From NCBI GenBank assembly GCA_035772405.1, contig JAYKKM010000034.1, positions 968,001 to 1,032,000 on the forward strand: a stretch of 64,000 nucleotides of DNA, read 5' to 3'. The position numbers were made by a program, and so were the translations under genes. How positions within the stretch are numbered: position 1 is the stretch's first letter; every line of letters begins with the position of its first letter. This DNA is from Chrysogorgia sp. JL179-B06. Its lineage: Eukaryota; Cnidaria; Anthozoa; Scleralcyonacea; Chrysogorgiidae. The notes below the pieces were generated by a model that was not told the DNA's origin, searched no databases, and saw only the letters and a program-made list of their open reading frames with translations. This document shows positions 8,258 to 19,883 of the stretch, piece after piece.

Positions 8258-11074
8258 GTGATTCCTTCCTCTGAAAAGGAGGACGGAAGTATTAATCTAG
8301 AAAACTCTACTCCATTTAAAATATTTAATAAATTGAAAGGTTTCAAATTAGTTCACCTAAATATAGCCTCTCTACCACAACATCTTGACGAATTAAAAAT
8401 ACTTTTAAGTAAGAAATCCGTTGATGTGTTTAGTTTAAACGAAACTAGACTCGATAGTTCAATAAGTGACGATGAGGTAAACATACCAGGCTATACATTG
8501 TATAGAAAAGACAGATCCAGAAATGGAGGTGGTTTTGCTCTATATGTGAGAAGTGTTTTTAACGTGATTGAGAAAACTCATATTTCCCCCAATGATTGGG
8601 AAGCCGTATGCATTGAAATTATAAAACCAAAATCTAAACCCGTATTAATTACTACTGTATACAGACCTCCAAATTCGGGATCTGACTTAATGGATAGCCT
8701 GGAATCGTTCTTAAATGAACTAGACAAAGAAAATAAAGAGTTGATTCTTACAGGAGATCTAAATTGTGATCTCTTAACAAATGATAATCGTACCCATACA
8801 AATAGGTTGATTGATATTTTAAATGTCTTTCAACTTGAGCAAGTGATTACTGATCCTACTCGTATAACATGTAATCATGAATCTTTAATTGATATTTTGG
8901 CTACAAATAAACCGAACAAATTGTTAACCTCTGGAGTACTACATATAGGGATCAGTGATCATAGTCTTATTTATGGATGTTTTAAAATATCGATACCGAA
9001 AGAAAATCCAAAGATCGTTGAAAGTAGAAATTTCAAAAAATACAACCATAATCTTTTTAGAAGGGATCTTCTTGATGCTCTTAGTAAATGCGATTGCCAC
9101 TCAGATGATCCTAATGAGATATGGGATAATTTTAAAAGTATTTTTATCCTAATATCAGAAATACATGCTCCCCTTAGATCTCGTATAGTGAGGAGCGAAT
9201 ACGTACCATGGATAACCCCAGCTATAATTAGGGAAATGAACCATCGTGACTACTTAAAAAAAGAGCCGTTGCATCAAAGTGCAATAACCTTCATATTGCA
9301 TATAAGACACAACAGAATCGTGTCAATAGCTTAATTAGAAATGCAAAGAGAACATTTTGCTTACAAGCTATAGATGGTAATAAACACAATCCAAAGGAAA
9401 TGTGGAGAAACATCGACATGGTTGTTGGTCGTCGTGGTCGCTGCTCGAAAACAACATCGATATCTTCAATTAAAGTGGATAATACCACTATTACAAAAGA
9501 AAACGAAATCTCAGAAACGTTAAATGTATATTTTAGCGAAATAGGAGAAAAACTGTCTTCTAACCTAAACGAAACAGATCGGGCATTTTCTGAATATGTC
9601 ACACCTGTTTCGAATGAATTTAAATTTTCGACAATAACAAACCTTTTTGTCGCTAAGGCTATACATGAAATGAAACCGAGTATGATTTCTGGCCTTGATA
9701 AAATCTCCGCAAGGTTATTAAAAGATTCTTCGGATGTCATTGTGCCTTTTTTAACTGAACTTTTTAATTTATCATCAACTCAGGGTATTTTTCCTAACGA
9801 CTGGAAACAAGCCCGTGTCTCTCCGATATTCAAATCCGGAGACAAAGAAGATTGCAGCAACTATCGACCAATCTCTGTGTTATCAGTTGTTTCTAAGTTA
9901 TTTGAAAAACTAGTTTTTGAGCAATTGAATACATATTTAATTCGAAATAAGGTTTTTACACATTATCAATCAGGATTTCGTAGAGGCCACTCTACTACCA
10001 CGTCTTTATTGAGTACCACCGATACTTGGCTTATTAACATTGATCGAGGTTTTATTAACGGGGTTATGTTTCTAGACCTCAAAAAAGCATTCTATACCGT
10101 TGATCATAACATACTAATAAAAAAATTAGAATTATATGGTGTCAAGGGAATTATGTTGCGATGGTTCATTTCTTATTTAAGCAATCGTAGTCAAATTTGT
10201 AAGGTGGGAAGATCATTATCATCCATGAAAAATATAAAAACTGGAGTACCGCAGGGATCGAATCTGTGTCCACTATTATTTTTGATCTAACTGTTTAAAC
10301 GATTCCATTCCTGCGATATTTGCTGATGATACTAATATAACTGTAACCGGTGTTTCGGGTGAAGATATTGAGAGAAAACTAAACATAGAACTAAATAGCT
10401 TACATCACTGGCTACTAGCGAATAAATTATCTCTAAATATCAGCAAAACGGAATACATGATCATCGGGTCTCGACAAAGATTATCACGAATTGAAATAGA
10501 CCCTAATGTTTTAATTGACGATCAAAATATTAATCGTGTGACTACCACAAAAACTCTGGGTGTTTTTATTGATGAAAAAATAACATGGAGAACCGATGTT
10601 GATCATGTATCCAAAAAAATATCAAAAGGAATAGGAATCCTACGAAGAGCTAAAGATGTAGTCAGTAAGGATAGTATAAAGAAATTATATCAAGCTCTAG
10701 TCCTACCTCACTTTGATTACTGTTCCCTTGTTTGGGACAACTGCTCAGGTGAATTAAAAGATAAATTACAAAAGTTACAGAATAGAGCAGCTCGCATTAT
10801 TCCTGGTGACAGCTATTACTCATCAGCCACTGTTACTTTGTCCAAATTAGGATGGAAAACATTACAGTGTCGCAGGGATGAGTAATTATTGTCCCTAGTT
10901 GATAAATGCATCAGTGGAAAATCAAATTTAAGTAATTTATTTGAGTTGGTAAACCGGGACTGTTATGATTTGAGAAGTAATAATAAGAAGCTGTCCTTAC
11001 CCAAACCGAATGCTAATGCTATGAAAAAAAGTTTTAGTTATCGAGGTGCCATGATCTGGAATTCAGTAAATTAA
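8258..11074 (+). pseudogene. LINE ORF2: APE endonuclease and reverse transcriptase
   Basis: The endonuclease spans 8300-9000, with LVHLNIASL, LNETRLD, GGGFALYV, VYRPPNS, LTGDLNCDLL and SDHSLIYG in the family order. The RT core spans 9600-10900, with WKQARVSPIFKSG, YRPISVLSVVSKLFEK, QSGFRRGHSTTT, FLDLKKAF, TGVPQGS, FADDTN (about 10320) and LGVFIDEKITW. Frame changes occur near 9270 and 10290, and a stop lies near 10884. In motif A the usual AFD is AFY. The type is CR1/L2, and the element ends with a thumb and a short C-terminus (RGAMIWNSV). Confidence 0.85.
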
Positions 11075-11347
11075 ATTCATTTTTATTAAAATTATCTTAA
11101 CTTGTATATAGTTAGTTTTGTTTTTTTAGCAAGAGTTTATATTTGTATTGTTGCATGGTTTTATTATTTTAACCTATTGAATTGTAAGTAATATAGTTAG
11201 TTAGTTAGTTAGTTGGTGAAGTTAATTAGTTAGTAACTGTTAGTTAATTAGATACACGGCCCTTGAAAAACATCTTTTTAATTTTTAAATATTTTATTAT
11301 AATATAGCTGATAAGCCTACCGTGTATAAATAACATTAAATAAAACC

Positions 11348-12850
11348 TTGAAGCAAATATTTGAGTGGTTGGCTACATTGATTTACAAGTCACTTAATGA
11401 CACCTAGCGTTGCAAATAATTTTACCTTACATTGTAATGAAATGTACTAGATATACATATACGCAACAACCCCTCGCCCAATTACTGTTTGAATCTTACA
11501 GTACAGTACTTCTTTTAGTTCTAAATTACTTGAATTAGATAATAGCCACTTTATTTCCCAAACTACAGTAAATCAATTATCAGTGGACAATATCTCTCAG
11601 AGCTTTGTATTGTCTGAATTTAATTGTTTCATAGCACATCAAAATAAATACATGTAGCCCAATTAAACTTTTTAATTTTTGAGTGCAGCAACGGAATAGT
11701 GGGGGGTCTACTGCTGTTTCTACCATCAATCACTAAGAAAGAAATTACTGTTATCACAATATTGATGATTCACGAAATAATCAATGCAGTATTTTCTATA
11801 TAGACACCAAAGGCTGTTGAAGGAAGAAAGTGCATCTCTATCATACAGTGTCCTTTAAAAAAATCAAATTCGTACAAATGTCTACGGATGGCATGCATAT
11901 AGTGCAAATGTATAGGGGTCCATTCAAATTCGATTTACTAAGACGTATTAGGGATTCTACTCCAATTGTTGGTGTGGATAAATTATATACAGTAAGTTGA
12001 TAATTCTACCCACATTGGACTACTGTGATGTGGAGCTGGCAGGAATATGGATAACTAAATATTGATGGTCACAATCAGAGGTCTCTATGCATGCCAGGGA
12101 AACTGATCTTTCCTAAGTTGGGACTTGAAACTGATTGGTTAATAGAAATCCCAAGTTTTGTACCTCTTGTATTATAAGCAAGTTACATTGTGTAATGCTA
12201 GTTAGGAAATTCCATGGCATTTTAACATCATATCTACCAGTAAACAGCTATTTTCCATGTTTCAATTAATCTGTTCATACATGTTATAGCACCATTATCT
12301 ATTGCCTTAATTGACAATATGTGAAGGATATACAACTTTTGAGTTAAAATTAGTTTTTGTAACATTGTACTGTACATTTGTGAATTTGTGTTGAAATTTG
12401 TAACAACTGTAATTTGTTAGAAAACAAGACCCCCATATATTGATACCAGTGTTAGCATGGGCTATCCTGTATAAATATTATTGTATTATTATTATTATTG
12501 TTATTATTACTACTAATAATAATGCATTAACAATAATACTAATAATAATAATGCATAATGCAGATTGCAGATACCATAGTTGACATGTAACAAAGCATAT
12601 TAATAAAATAAGTCGTGTCTTACGCACGCTGTGATTGGTTAGTTACCGTGTTTATATCAGGCTTTAGTATAAATTGACAAGTTTATATCACAAATCCTCA
12701 ATTTTCATTGGCTATCGCAGGAGTTACTATCCGCTGATATAAACCTCTGGGGTAAAAGTCGCCTGATTTCGGAAGAATATTTACTTTTTTTCCATGAAAA
12801 ATGCGAAATAAAAGTTATTTCTTGGGTTAGAAAGTTGTAAATTTATACTA
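11348..12850. other. gene-free; LINE fossil and microsatellite
   Basis: A decayed LINE RT piece occupies about 11940-12260 on the plus strand. A mixed ATT/AAT microsatellite lies at 12476-12556. From 12600 to 12780 a repeat-like stretch contains GTGATTGGTTAG and repeated TTTATATCA. No host exon is recognised. Confidence 0.5.
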
Positions 12851-12854
12851 AAAC

Positions 12855-12957
12855 AATTAGACAACTCGCCCTTGTTTTCTATGAGCGATAGTCAACTCGG
12901 CTCCGCCTCGTTGACTATCTGCTCATAGAAAACGCGGGCTCGTTGCCTAATTGTTAA
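12855..12957. repeat. 100-bp foldback palindrome
   Basis: The left arm CAATTAGACAACTCGCCC, TTGTTTTCTATGAGC and GATAGTCAAC is mirrored by GTTGACTATC, GCTCATAGAAAACG and GGGCTCGTTGCCTAATTG, with a loop of about 13 nt (TCGGCTCCGCCTC). It is a MITE-like hairpin with no coding content. Confidence 0.75.
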
Positions 12958-12969
12958 ATATGACATGCA

Positions 12970-13125
12970 TGGATTACGCCATCGTGATACGCCATCAATT
13001 AGCCATCATACGCCATCAATTAGCAATGATACGCAATCAATTAGCCATCATACGCCATCAATTAGCCATCATACGCGATCAATTAACCATCATACGCCAT
13101 CAATTAGACATCACGGCGCCATCAT
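12970..13125. repeat. 21-bp tandem repeat, about seven units
   Basis: The unit ATACGCCATCAATTAGCCATC is repeated with single-base variants (GCAATGA, CGCGATC, TTAACC). Overlapping open frames across it encode repetitive peptides only and are by-products of a unit length divisible by three. Confidence 0.8.
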
Positions 13126-13204
13126 ACGCAGTAAGGAGAATTTATGTGTTGATAAAAAAGATATTTGTACATTTTATTTGCTTTCTACGGGTTATTTTAT
13201 AAAA

Positions 13205-13397
13205 GAAATAGAAAACATTTTTATCCGTGTTCCCATACGTTATATAAACACTCGTGGAAGTTTGGGAGAACTCGAAATCGCGTGGAAACACTAGCCCTAC
13301 GGGCTCGTATTCCCACTATGATTTCTCGTTCTCCCAAACTTCTACTCGTGTTTATATAACAGTATGTAAACACGGAAAATGTTTTCTATTTCTTGAA
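13205..13397. repeat. 190-bp foldback element
   Basis: The arm containing AAATAGAAAACATTTTTATCC, CGTTATATAAACACTCGT and AGTTTGGGAGAAC is mirrored by GTTCTCCCAAACTTCTACTCG, TGTTTATATAAC and GGAAAATGTTTTCTATTTC. The loop is about 25-30 bp and GC-rich. It looks like a hairpin MITE adjacent to the tandem repeat. Confidence 0.75.
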
Positions 13398-13603
13398 TAT
13401 GGTATATACTATAGTATCTAAATTATATCACCGTGCACAAATATATTATAACCTATATTCAGAATGCCATGCCTAGTCTGCTTGTCGACAATGATCAAGC
13501 TAACACACATAGTAGTGTCAACATACCCAATGTGAACATAATAATAATAAGCTGTATTTTACATTGACGGAATAAGTTGTGACCCACTAGGCCAGCTAAG
13601 TAT

Positions 13604-13778
13604 CCTTATGAAAAAATCCTATAGGATCCTATAGAAAAATTGCATTTTCTATAGGAATTGTGCCAAAATCCAATAGGAATAAATTTCCTGTAGGATTTCC
13701 TATAGGAATTCCTACAGGATTTGGGCCAAAATCTAATAGAAATTCCTATAAGAATTCCTATTGGATTTTTTTGTAAGG
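13604..13778. repeat. palindrome-dense MITE
   Basis: The ends CCTTATGAAAAAATCC and GGATTTTTTTGTAAGG are inverted. The interior is built from near-palindromic decamers of the TCCTATAGGA / TCCTACAGGA / TCCAATAGGA type, about ten copies in 175 bp, with AGGAATTCCT blocks in the middle. Nothing is encoded. Confidence 0.7.
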
Positions 13779-13839
13779 GTCTGTAGGTCTAACATGTTCC
13801 ATAATGGATGGAGTACTGTAAACACAGATTATATATGGA

Positions 13840-14235
13840 ATACATGCCAGTATATGCAAAACATGGACATCAACATCGTATCGTCAGAAACATAATATTC
13901 CTGGTTGAAAAAATTATAACCTTATTGCCAGTGACGGCCTCTAACCATTGAGCCATCGAGATTCAGATGGAGAGAGGTCACAATGATGCACTGGTTCTAA
14001 TGATATATGTACTGCCTATGCACAGCAGTTACTATATATTTCAGTAATGACTAATGATTGGGTGTATTAATATATACACTGCTGTTATATCAATAGAATC
14101 AGTACATCAATGTAACGTTCACTCACCATCTGAGTCTTCGTAGCTCAATGGTCAGAGCATCTCACTGGAAATCAGAAAGTTATCCCTGTCCAGGACACAG
14201 AATAAATTTTTCTTAGGATATGAGCTTGCTCCCTT
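13840..14235. mobile_element. palindromic tRNA-derived element (copy 2)
   Basis: It has the same layout as the element at 4.5-5.3 kb. An antisense tRNA-like module (CTCTAACCATTGAGCCATCGAG, about 13938-13960) and a sense module (GTAGCTCAATGGTCAGAGCATCTCAC, about 14140-14165) flank a hairpin centre that still shows ATGTACTGCCTATGC. The right end has TTAGGATATGAGCTTG, as in copy 1. The T arms are mutated, so it is the older copy, and it lacks the poly-C MITE. Confidence 0.65.
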
Positions 14236-14520
14236 ATTCACTACAGCAGTGTAAAAATTAAATATTAACACTGACAAGTATACAGAGTAATGCTTGTTTA
14301 TTGTTACAAAATTGTAGACCAGGCCCAGGTCATATAAACACAGCAATAGTATCCATGTTTTTTCACCCTAAACTACTGTATATATAGGCTAATTATCAAG
14401 CATATAGTATTTATAATTTTAATCAAATAATAAACATACTGTACATGGAATTCCAAAATTTGTACTACCACTTAATACTATTCAGCAGTATTATAAAGAA
14501 CAAATGGTATATATGTTAAA

Positions 14521-14649
14521 CAGGCTAGGACAGGCCGTTGTGCCATCTTGTGCCAGAACAATGGCCAGCCAGAACAATGGCCAGCCATTGTGCTGCCACA
14601 AAGTGCCATTGTTCTGGCACAAGATGGCACAATGGCCAGTCCAAGCCTG
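14521..14649. repeat. 129-bp foldback with inner GGCCAGCC duplication
   Basis: CAGGCTAGGACAGGCCGTTG, TGCCATCTTGTGCCAGAACA and ATGGC are mirrored by GCCATTGTTCTGGCAC, AAGATGGCACAATGGCC and GTCCAAGCCTG. In the loop AGAACAATGGCCAGCC occurs in tandem. No gene. Confidence 0.75.
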
Positions 14650-14829
14650 ATTTTACACTGCATGGATTTAATCTCAACTGTCAAAATATTATACATATAT
14701 GTTTTGAAAATTCAAAACATTACACAACTTCAAATTTTCCCAAATCTCTCTGTTAAGTATTTCAAAATGAGTCTATTAGATTTCGGAGCTTGGAGCAAAC
14801 ACACAATACAGTGTACAATTATTTAAATT

Positions 14830-15754
14830 ACATTAAAATCAGCGAGTCCAGTCAAAAAGTTAAACGATAAAGTGAAGCACTGAACTGAAGGTAATGGCTA
14901 TTCGTACGGTAGCCGTACGACGCTATAGTCTCTTAGAATTCAACGAAATGCGGGTAAATATCACCAAAATCCCAAACCTAACCCTAATCCTAACCAAATT
15001 GCTAACCATAACCAAAACAAACTATGCAGAAAAGCCAAATTAATTGCTCAACACAGACCGGTGAGTCGGTGACAATCACAATGTACATAATTATAATAGT
15101 CCTTTTACCTTTTACTTGTGTCTGTCTTTGATTATCTTGTCCTTCAACACTACAGTTTCGGCTTGAAATCAGCTGAATCCGATGATTTTGTGAGGAAATG
15201 GCTGCGAATGGGCCAGATTTTCTATGCCGCGCATGAAAAACTATATCTACTTACCACGGTTGATCATATATATAAATATATATATATATACCTATAAACC
15301 CGATCCGAGATCAGGAACCGCTTGCATCTCGCGTGATAAGGGACTAAACACCGGTCGATATTAGCACCCTCGCCCTCAGGCCTTCGGTCTTCGGCCAGCG
15401 CTTCGCGCCGGGCGAGGGTATTACTAAAGTCTGGAATTCTTTATCTGCAAATTATAACATATTGGAAAAAAGTTTTGGCACTTACATAATCTTGCTTCGA
15501 TTATTCTTTTTGGTAAATAGTACTCACTAAACTTTTATATAATAATTTTTAGTACGTAGCCTATGATAGTTAAACATTCTATAGTGAGTATTATAGTTAT
15601 CTAAATACAAATAAGTTATTATACTTTGTTATACTATGACAACCATCGTTATTTTTATTTTTGAACATTTCTATACTTTATTGCTGATCAGGCCACTGTG
15701 TTTAACTAAATGTGTATGACTAAATAAATAAATAAATAGTGACATAATTGAAAG
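14830..15754. other. gene-free stretch
   Basis: Non-coding. It holds degenerate CCTAACCCTAATCC repeats at about 14970-15015, an AT dinucleotide run near 15265-15290, and a GC-rich inverted pair CACCCTCGCCC / GGGCGAGGGT at 15366-15420. No exon or RNA gene is recognised. Confidence 0.5.
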
Positions 15755-16628
15755 TAGGCCTTTATAGATTGTGCTACGGAATAGAGTGAAAGTTGCTCAA
15801 AAAATCGGAAAATGTTGCTCACAATTTGCCAAAAATTGAAAAAGTTGCTCCCAAATTTAAAAAAGTTGCTAGCTATAGGTCGCTATATGGATAATCAACA
15901 CAACATAAGCTTAACTTCGACTCGAGTCTTCGAGTGTTAGTAACACAACATAATTTCAAATTATTAATATGTAATAATGAATATCCGGCAGACGGACCGG
16001 TACTATTACTACTCAATAAGCTCAATATGTTCTAAATAGTCTGTTATAAGTTTTTACCAGTATATGAGCTTTCATCAACTTGGCAGTTGGCACTGCTTAC
16101 TGCCTCTTGGCACTGTTGTACCGAGGCCTCAAGGTAATCTTCAAGTACAGATTCTTGTTGGGCGTTGAATGCATTGTTCATAAGGCTAAAAGCTCTTTTG
16201 GCGGTCCTGCCAATGGATAAAATAAACTTTATTTCATCCTATTAAACAAAGAAACAAAATGGCGGCTCCAGCAGCTCTTATTGAATAACCGATGCCAATT
16301 TCGAGGGCTTCTTTAAATTAATAACTGTTGTCCGATAGCATTCGTGGGGCGTGGGTGCACAATCGCACACCAATAATCAATGATCGTCTAGACGTCTAAC
16401 AGTATTTTTATTGTCGTATAAATAAATTACAAATTTGATTTAGACTGTTTACATCTCTAAATGCGCATTTGGTGCTAGAAACTGTTAAAATTTGCTCATC
16501 TGGTTATTAAAACAGTTACAAGTTGTTCAGGAAGGTAAGCTGCTCCTTGAGGTTGCTCGAAGGGCAAAAAGTTGCTCAGAACTCCAAAAGTTGCTAAAAA
16601 GTTGCCGAGCACAATCTATAAAGGCCTA
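15755..16628. mobile_element. 874-bp TIR transposon with perfect 21-bp ends and 8-bp target duplication
   Basis: The left end TAGGCCTTTATAGATTGTGC and its inverse GCACAATCTATAAAGGCCTA at the right are flawless. Both sides carry ATTGAAAG (15747-15754 and 16629-16636). The subterminal zones are rich in AAGTTGCT(C/A) in inverted orientation (15790-15870 and 16490-16605). An 8-bp duplication with a TAG-type end suggests a non-autonomous hAT-like element. No transposase frame is present. The perfect ends point to recent movement. Confidence 0.85.
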
Positions 16629-17299
16629 ATTGAAAGTATATGCCAATGATATTATTCTCTAGTTCTTTGGATGTATATGATCTAAAGCTAAACGAGAAGA
16701 TAAATCTAATATCTCATTTTAGCTGTACTGTTGTTCCGTAAAACTAGAAATAGTAGTAATAATATATATATTATTATTATCAATGTGTTAGGGGCTGGAC
16801 CGAGCTCTAAGCCAATCAGAATCAAGTATGATTTGAATTGACCAATCAGAACACAGTCCAGTCCCATATTTACAGGAAGATGTCGTATTTTTAAGGTGTG
16901 GTCACCCTGTAAAGAGCGACCAGTGATCAAATCAGGGGATATGCAACTGCTCGTATACAAGAGGTTTTTTTTGAATTTTGTATATTTATGTCATGAAAGC
17001 TGGTGTTGTTTTATGACCAGTTTTTTTATCCTTGAGTTTTTACGACCAGAGAGATGAGGAAGGTCAATCAAGGTGATCGTAAAAGTCAAAAATTTTCATG
17101 AGATAGATATATCAAAAAGTAAAAAAAACCTTGAGTATAAACGACCATCATACCTCACCCGATGTGATTTATACTTACGTGTACCATCCAAAAAAAACTT
17201 CATATTATTTTTATTTGAAAAGAGAGTTGTAATGCTGAAATAAAAATAATCAAAAATCCAAAATTTGCTTATAGAATTAATCATAGAAATTTCCGTGAC

Positions 17300-17600
17300 G
17301 GAGCTCTTACCTCAACGCCATCTTATGGCTGAATGACTGATATTTCTTAGTTACGGTATTTTTAAAAAAAGTTGTTTTCAAAATTTTTTAGATGTAATGT
17401 ATCAAAAAAATTATTTGGTATTTTTGCGAAGTCTTCCAAAAAGTTTTAGAGATGATATCCCCCAAAAAGTATTCTCAAAAATTTTAGATGAAATGTATCC
17501 AAAAAAAATTAGATGAAAATGTACCTGGAAAAAGTTTTGGGGGTTTATACCGTAAAGTGTTTAAAAAAATTAGAAGAAATGTACCCAAAATTTTTTAAGA
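17300..17600. repeat. AT-rich degenerate repeat, start of viral block A
   Basis: Units resembling AAAATTTTAGATGAAATGTA(C/T)C are repeated about six times. The pieces TTCTTAGTTACGGTATTTTT and ATGTACCTGGAAAAAGT recur, rearranged, at 30830-30990, where they are fused to viral capsid sequence. This ties the stretch to the viral blocks. A 69-codon minus-strand frame at 17609-17818 follows but is unrecognised and weak. Confidence 0.5.
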
Positions 17601-17974
17601 GTTTGTGATTATGGTTGGGTATATAAGCAGGTAGGGGTTTCATAATATTTTTCGGTTGGCTCCTGTTGTGCGTATTGCTTGCTTGTAAGTTGTACTTTGT
17701 ACAAGACTCTGAATTCTTCCAATGTGCCGTAGTATTTATCACTAAACTGCATTGGCGCGCGTTCGCCCGTAGTTGAATTTGTGATTGGAATGAGATTGAC
17801 TTTGGTCCAAAGCGACAATCAGGTCACCCCTCATTCTATCAATTGCTTATTTTACGCCAGGGTTATTCGTTAGCGTATGATGAAAGAGTTAGCTATAGTA
17901 AAACACACAGGATGCAGAAGTTTGAGGAAGTTTTTTGAATATAATATATATACAAACATACAAAAATAATAAAA

Positions 17975-18202
17975 TCACACACGTTCAACAACTAAAGTCT
18001 GCGAATCTTCATAAAAAAGAAAATTGTTCCCCCCAGTATCCGTATACTTTTGTCTCGTCTTCTCCCTCGCTTTCTTCTTCATCCGAAGAAAATTGTATAG
18101 CGGTACTGGGGGGACCTGCGTCTCGACGAAGTCCGGTATTGGCGGTACTTCTTCGCATTTTTCTTCTTCTGGTGGTTGTGGTTCCCGCGGATGGGTTTCC
18201 TT
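17975..18202 (-). CDS. viral small protein with a DTGG-FLFYE tail (second of a tandem pair)
   Basis: From an acceptor-like site (TTATTTTTCTTAG, ending at 18203) a 75-codon frame runs KETHPREPQPPEEE, EEVPPIPDFVE, a basic stretch and KYTDTGGNNFLFYEDSQ to a stop at 17975. It shares the order EE(I/V)P-I-DF-E, then DTGG, then FL(Y/F)YE(N/D)S with the frame just upstream, so the two arose by duplication. No start codon lies at its head, so it needs splicing or is broken. Function unknown. Confidence 0.4.
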   Translation of the reverse strand, partial: KETHPREPQPPEEEKCEEVPPIPDFVETQVPPVPLYNFLRMKKKAREKTRQKYTDTGGNNFLFYEDSQTLVVERV

Positions 18203-18240
18203 CTAAGAAAAATAACATAATAAATAATTTTACATGTTCA

Positions 18241-18384
18241 CTACGACGATTTACTATTCTCATAGTATAAAAATTCCTTCCCCCCAGTATCCACATAAAT
18301 ACATACTTTATCTTTGAAGTCTTCTTTGGGCGGCACGTATTCATCAAAGTCAAAGATGATCGGGATTTCTCTTAGATTTTCCAT
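18241..18384 (-). CDS. viral small protein with a DTGG-FLYYE tail (first of a tandem pair)
   Basis: The 47-residue frame starts MENLREIPIIFDFDEY and ends CIYVDTGGKEFLYYENS. I chose this start over a longer upstream frame because a TATA-like sequence lies about 63 bp upstream (18447-18454), with a GTAACGCA box and an inverted CCAAT box before it. That is the same promoter order as at the viral gene at 43.5 kb. Function unknown. Confidence 0.45.
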   Translation of the reverse strand: MENLREIPIIFDFDEYVPPKEDFKDKVCIYVDTGGKEFLYYENSKSS

Positions 18385-18446
18385 TCTTTGGGTTTTCTTC
18401 TTTACCAGTTTGGTTTTGAGTTTGAGATTAGTTGTCCGTACACCTA

Positions 18447-18506
18447 TTTTTATAATTGTTGTCTGCGTTACTATCACAATGGTTTGGAGGGTTTGACCAA
18501 TCAGAG
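18447..18506 (-). promoter_or_regulatory. viral promoter module: CCAAT, GTAACGCA, TATAAAA
   Basis: Read on the minus strand: CTCTGATTGGTCAAAC (18491-18506), GTAACGCA (18464-18471), TTATAAAA (18447-18454). The same three blocks in the same order and similar spacing occur on the plus strand at 43423-43485. A second CCAAT box lies further upstream at about 18539. AGACGCGA motifs follow near 18625 and 18690. Confidence 0.55.
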
Positions 18507-18519
18507 CTTGTACAATCAA

Positions 18520-19883
18520 AGACTCCCCAGTAGCTATCCAATCAGAGATCGTTCATTAAGCGTTCATGTCAAAACAGATGATTTGTTATAGGTAGAACAA
18601 TGATTGTATGTTACGCGATTATAGACGCGAATTTATAATAAGTGACTTCTTCTAAACTAATAGTCATGAACAATGAGTATGTATTGCAGGATTAAAGACG
18701 CGATTTCATAATTAGCCATTTGTTCTATAATGTCATATCAGTTGATTTATTATATTCGTAGGATTCTCAGGTACTTTAATGTCTGGGTCCAGTCCCCTTC
18801 GCGGTGTTAAATCGAAGAAAATAAGGAAAAAAATATTATAAATTAATGTTTGCTAAAATGTGATTGTTTTTGAAGTTAATGTTCTTTGTATGGATCTTAA
18901 GATTATTTTGGTGTGTGTACTTTTTGTAACAGCAAGTCACGTGATCAGTTAGAAGCAAAATTCATCGACGAAAATAGCACATTAAAAAACGTGCTCTGCC
19001 GGGTATGAAAATCACTCTCCTGCAATTATCTTTCCATTCAGGCAGCAAGTTCTAAGGTTGTTCTTCAACATCCTAACTTGAACCGCTGGTATTTCTCCTT
19101 TAATCACCATGATAAATGGCATAAATCGTAAATATAGCTGTCTTTCTTCGGAATTGTTCAACTTAAAGCTATTTACGAAGTAAATGCAACAATTCAAGTT
19201 GCAATGATGAAGTTGAGTACATTTTTAGAAATAGAGTATATAGTGGTGCACGTTAGACTTCGAAAACCTTCCCGGCAAAGCCGTTGAAGTTCAACATTTA
19301 CAACCTTAACATATTTTTCGAATGCGCCATTTTTGACGTTTGAGCCGAGGTATTTGTCTCAGCGGTTGCACCATTGTCATAGCGACTCTTTGCGCAAATT
19401 ATGATAAAAACAAAGATGGAGTGAATAGGTTTAATTTTTCCCATTGGAATGTACAGTTTGATGGTTATTTAGTTCCAGAAAGCTATATGTTCTAGTTCAT
19501 TTGAAAATTGTAATACCTTAAAACTAAAACATTTAAGTATCTTTAATAATTCAACATAATGATTCGCCATTTGTCATGCGGCACATATATAGCCTTTAAA
19601 AATAGAATGCATGTCCCTAACCTGCATGTCCCTGGCTACTCGGTATAGCTTTAACAGCAACAGGTTTTTGGCAACATTATACATATTGCAATGTTACAGT
19701 TGTCTGACATAATGGTCGCCTGTGTTATGTCACAAAGGTTATGTCATGCACGTGTCAGAATAATGCGCGTAATGCAATTTTTGGCGGCAGATTCAAAATT
19801 TGCTCCGATAAAGGAAGTTGTCTTGAAAAGTGCGTCCATTACAAATAGTAATTTCAGTTACGAAAGTTTGGTAATTTATTATC
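18520..19883. other. intergenic, no supported gene
   Basis: The left part continues the viral-type upstream region (repeated AGACGCGA followed by AT-rich ATAAT). The rest is host-like non-coding sequence. A 61-codon minus frame at 19012-19197 is unrecognised and not supported by context. Confidence 0.4.

Larger units (their letters stand above)
6472..11347 (+). mobile_element. CR1-type LINE, nearly full length, decayed
   Basis: ORF1 (with an esterase domain) and ORF2 (endonuclease plus reverse transcriptase) follow in order. A 3' UTR carries a TTAG microsatellite at about 11195-11235 and ends near CCGTGTATAAATAACATTAAATAAAA at about 11320-11345. The 5' boundary is uncertain because the CACTG element was inserted upstream. 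Frameshifts and stops in both ORFs show it is inactive. Another decayed LINE RT fragment (LPTLDYCD, FPKLGLETDWLIEIPSF) lies downstream at 11.94-12.26 kb and is a separate insertion. Confidence 0.8.

Noticed and set aside
9291..9740. 149-codon minus-strand frame
   Set aside because: Antisense shadow of the LINE ORF2.
18203..18233. 31-nt intron between the tandem DTGG genes
   Set aside because: A stop codon precedes the donor and 31 nt is too short for animal spliceosomal introns.
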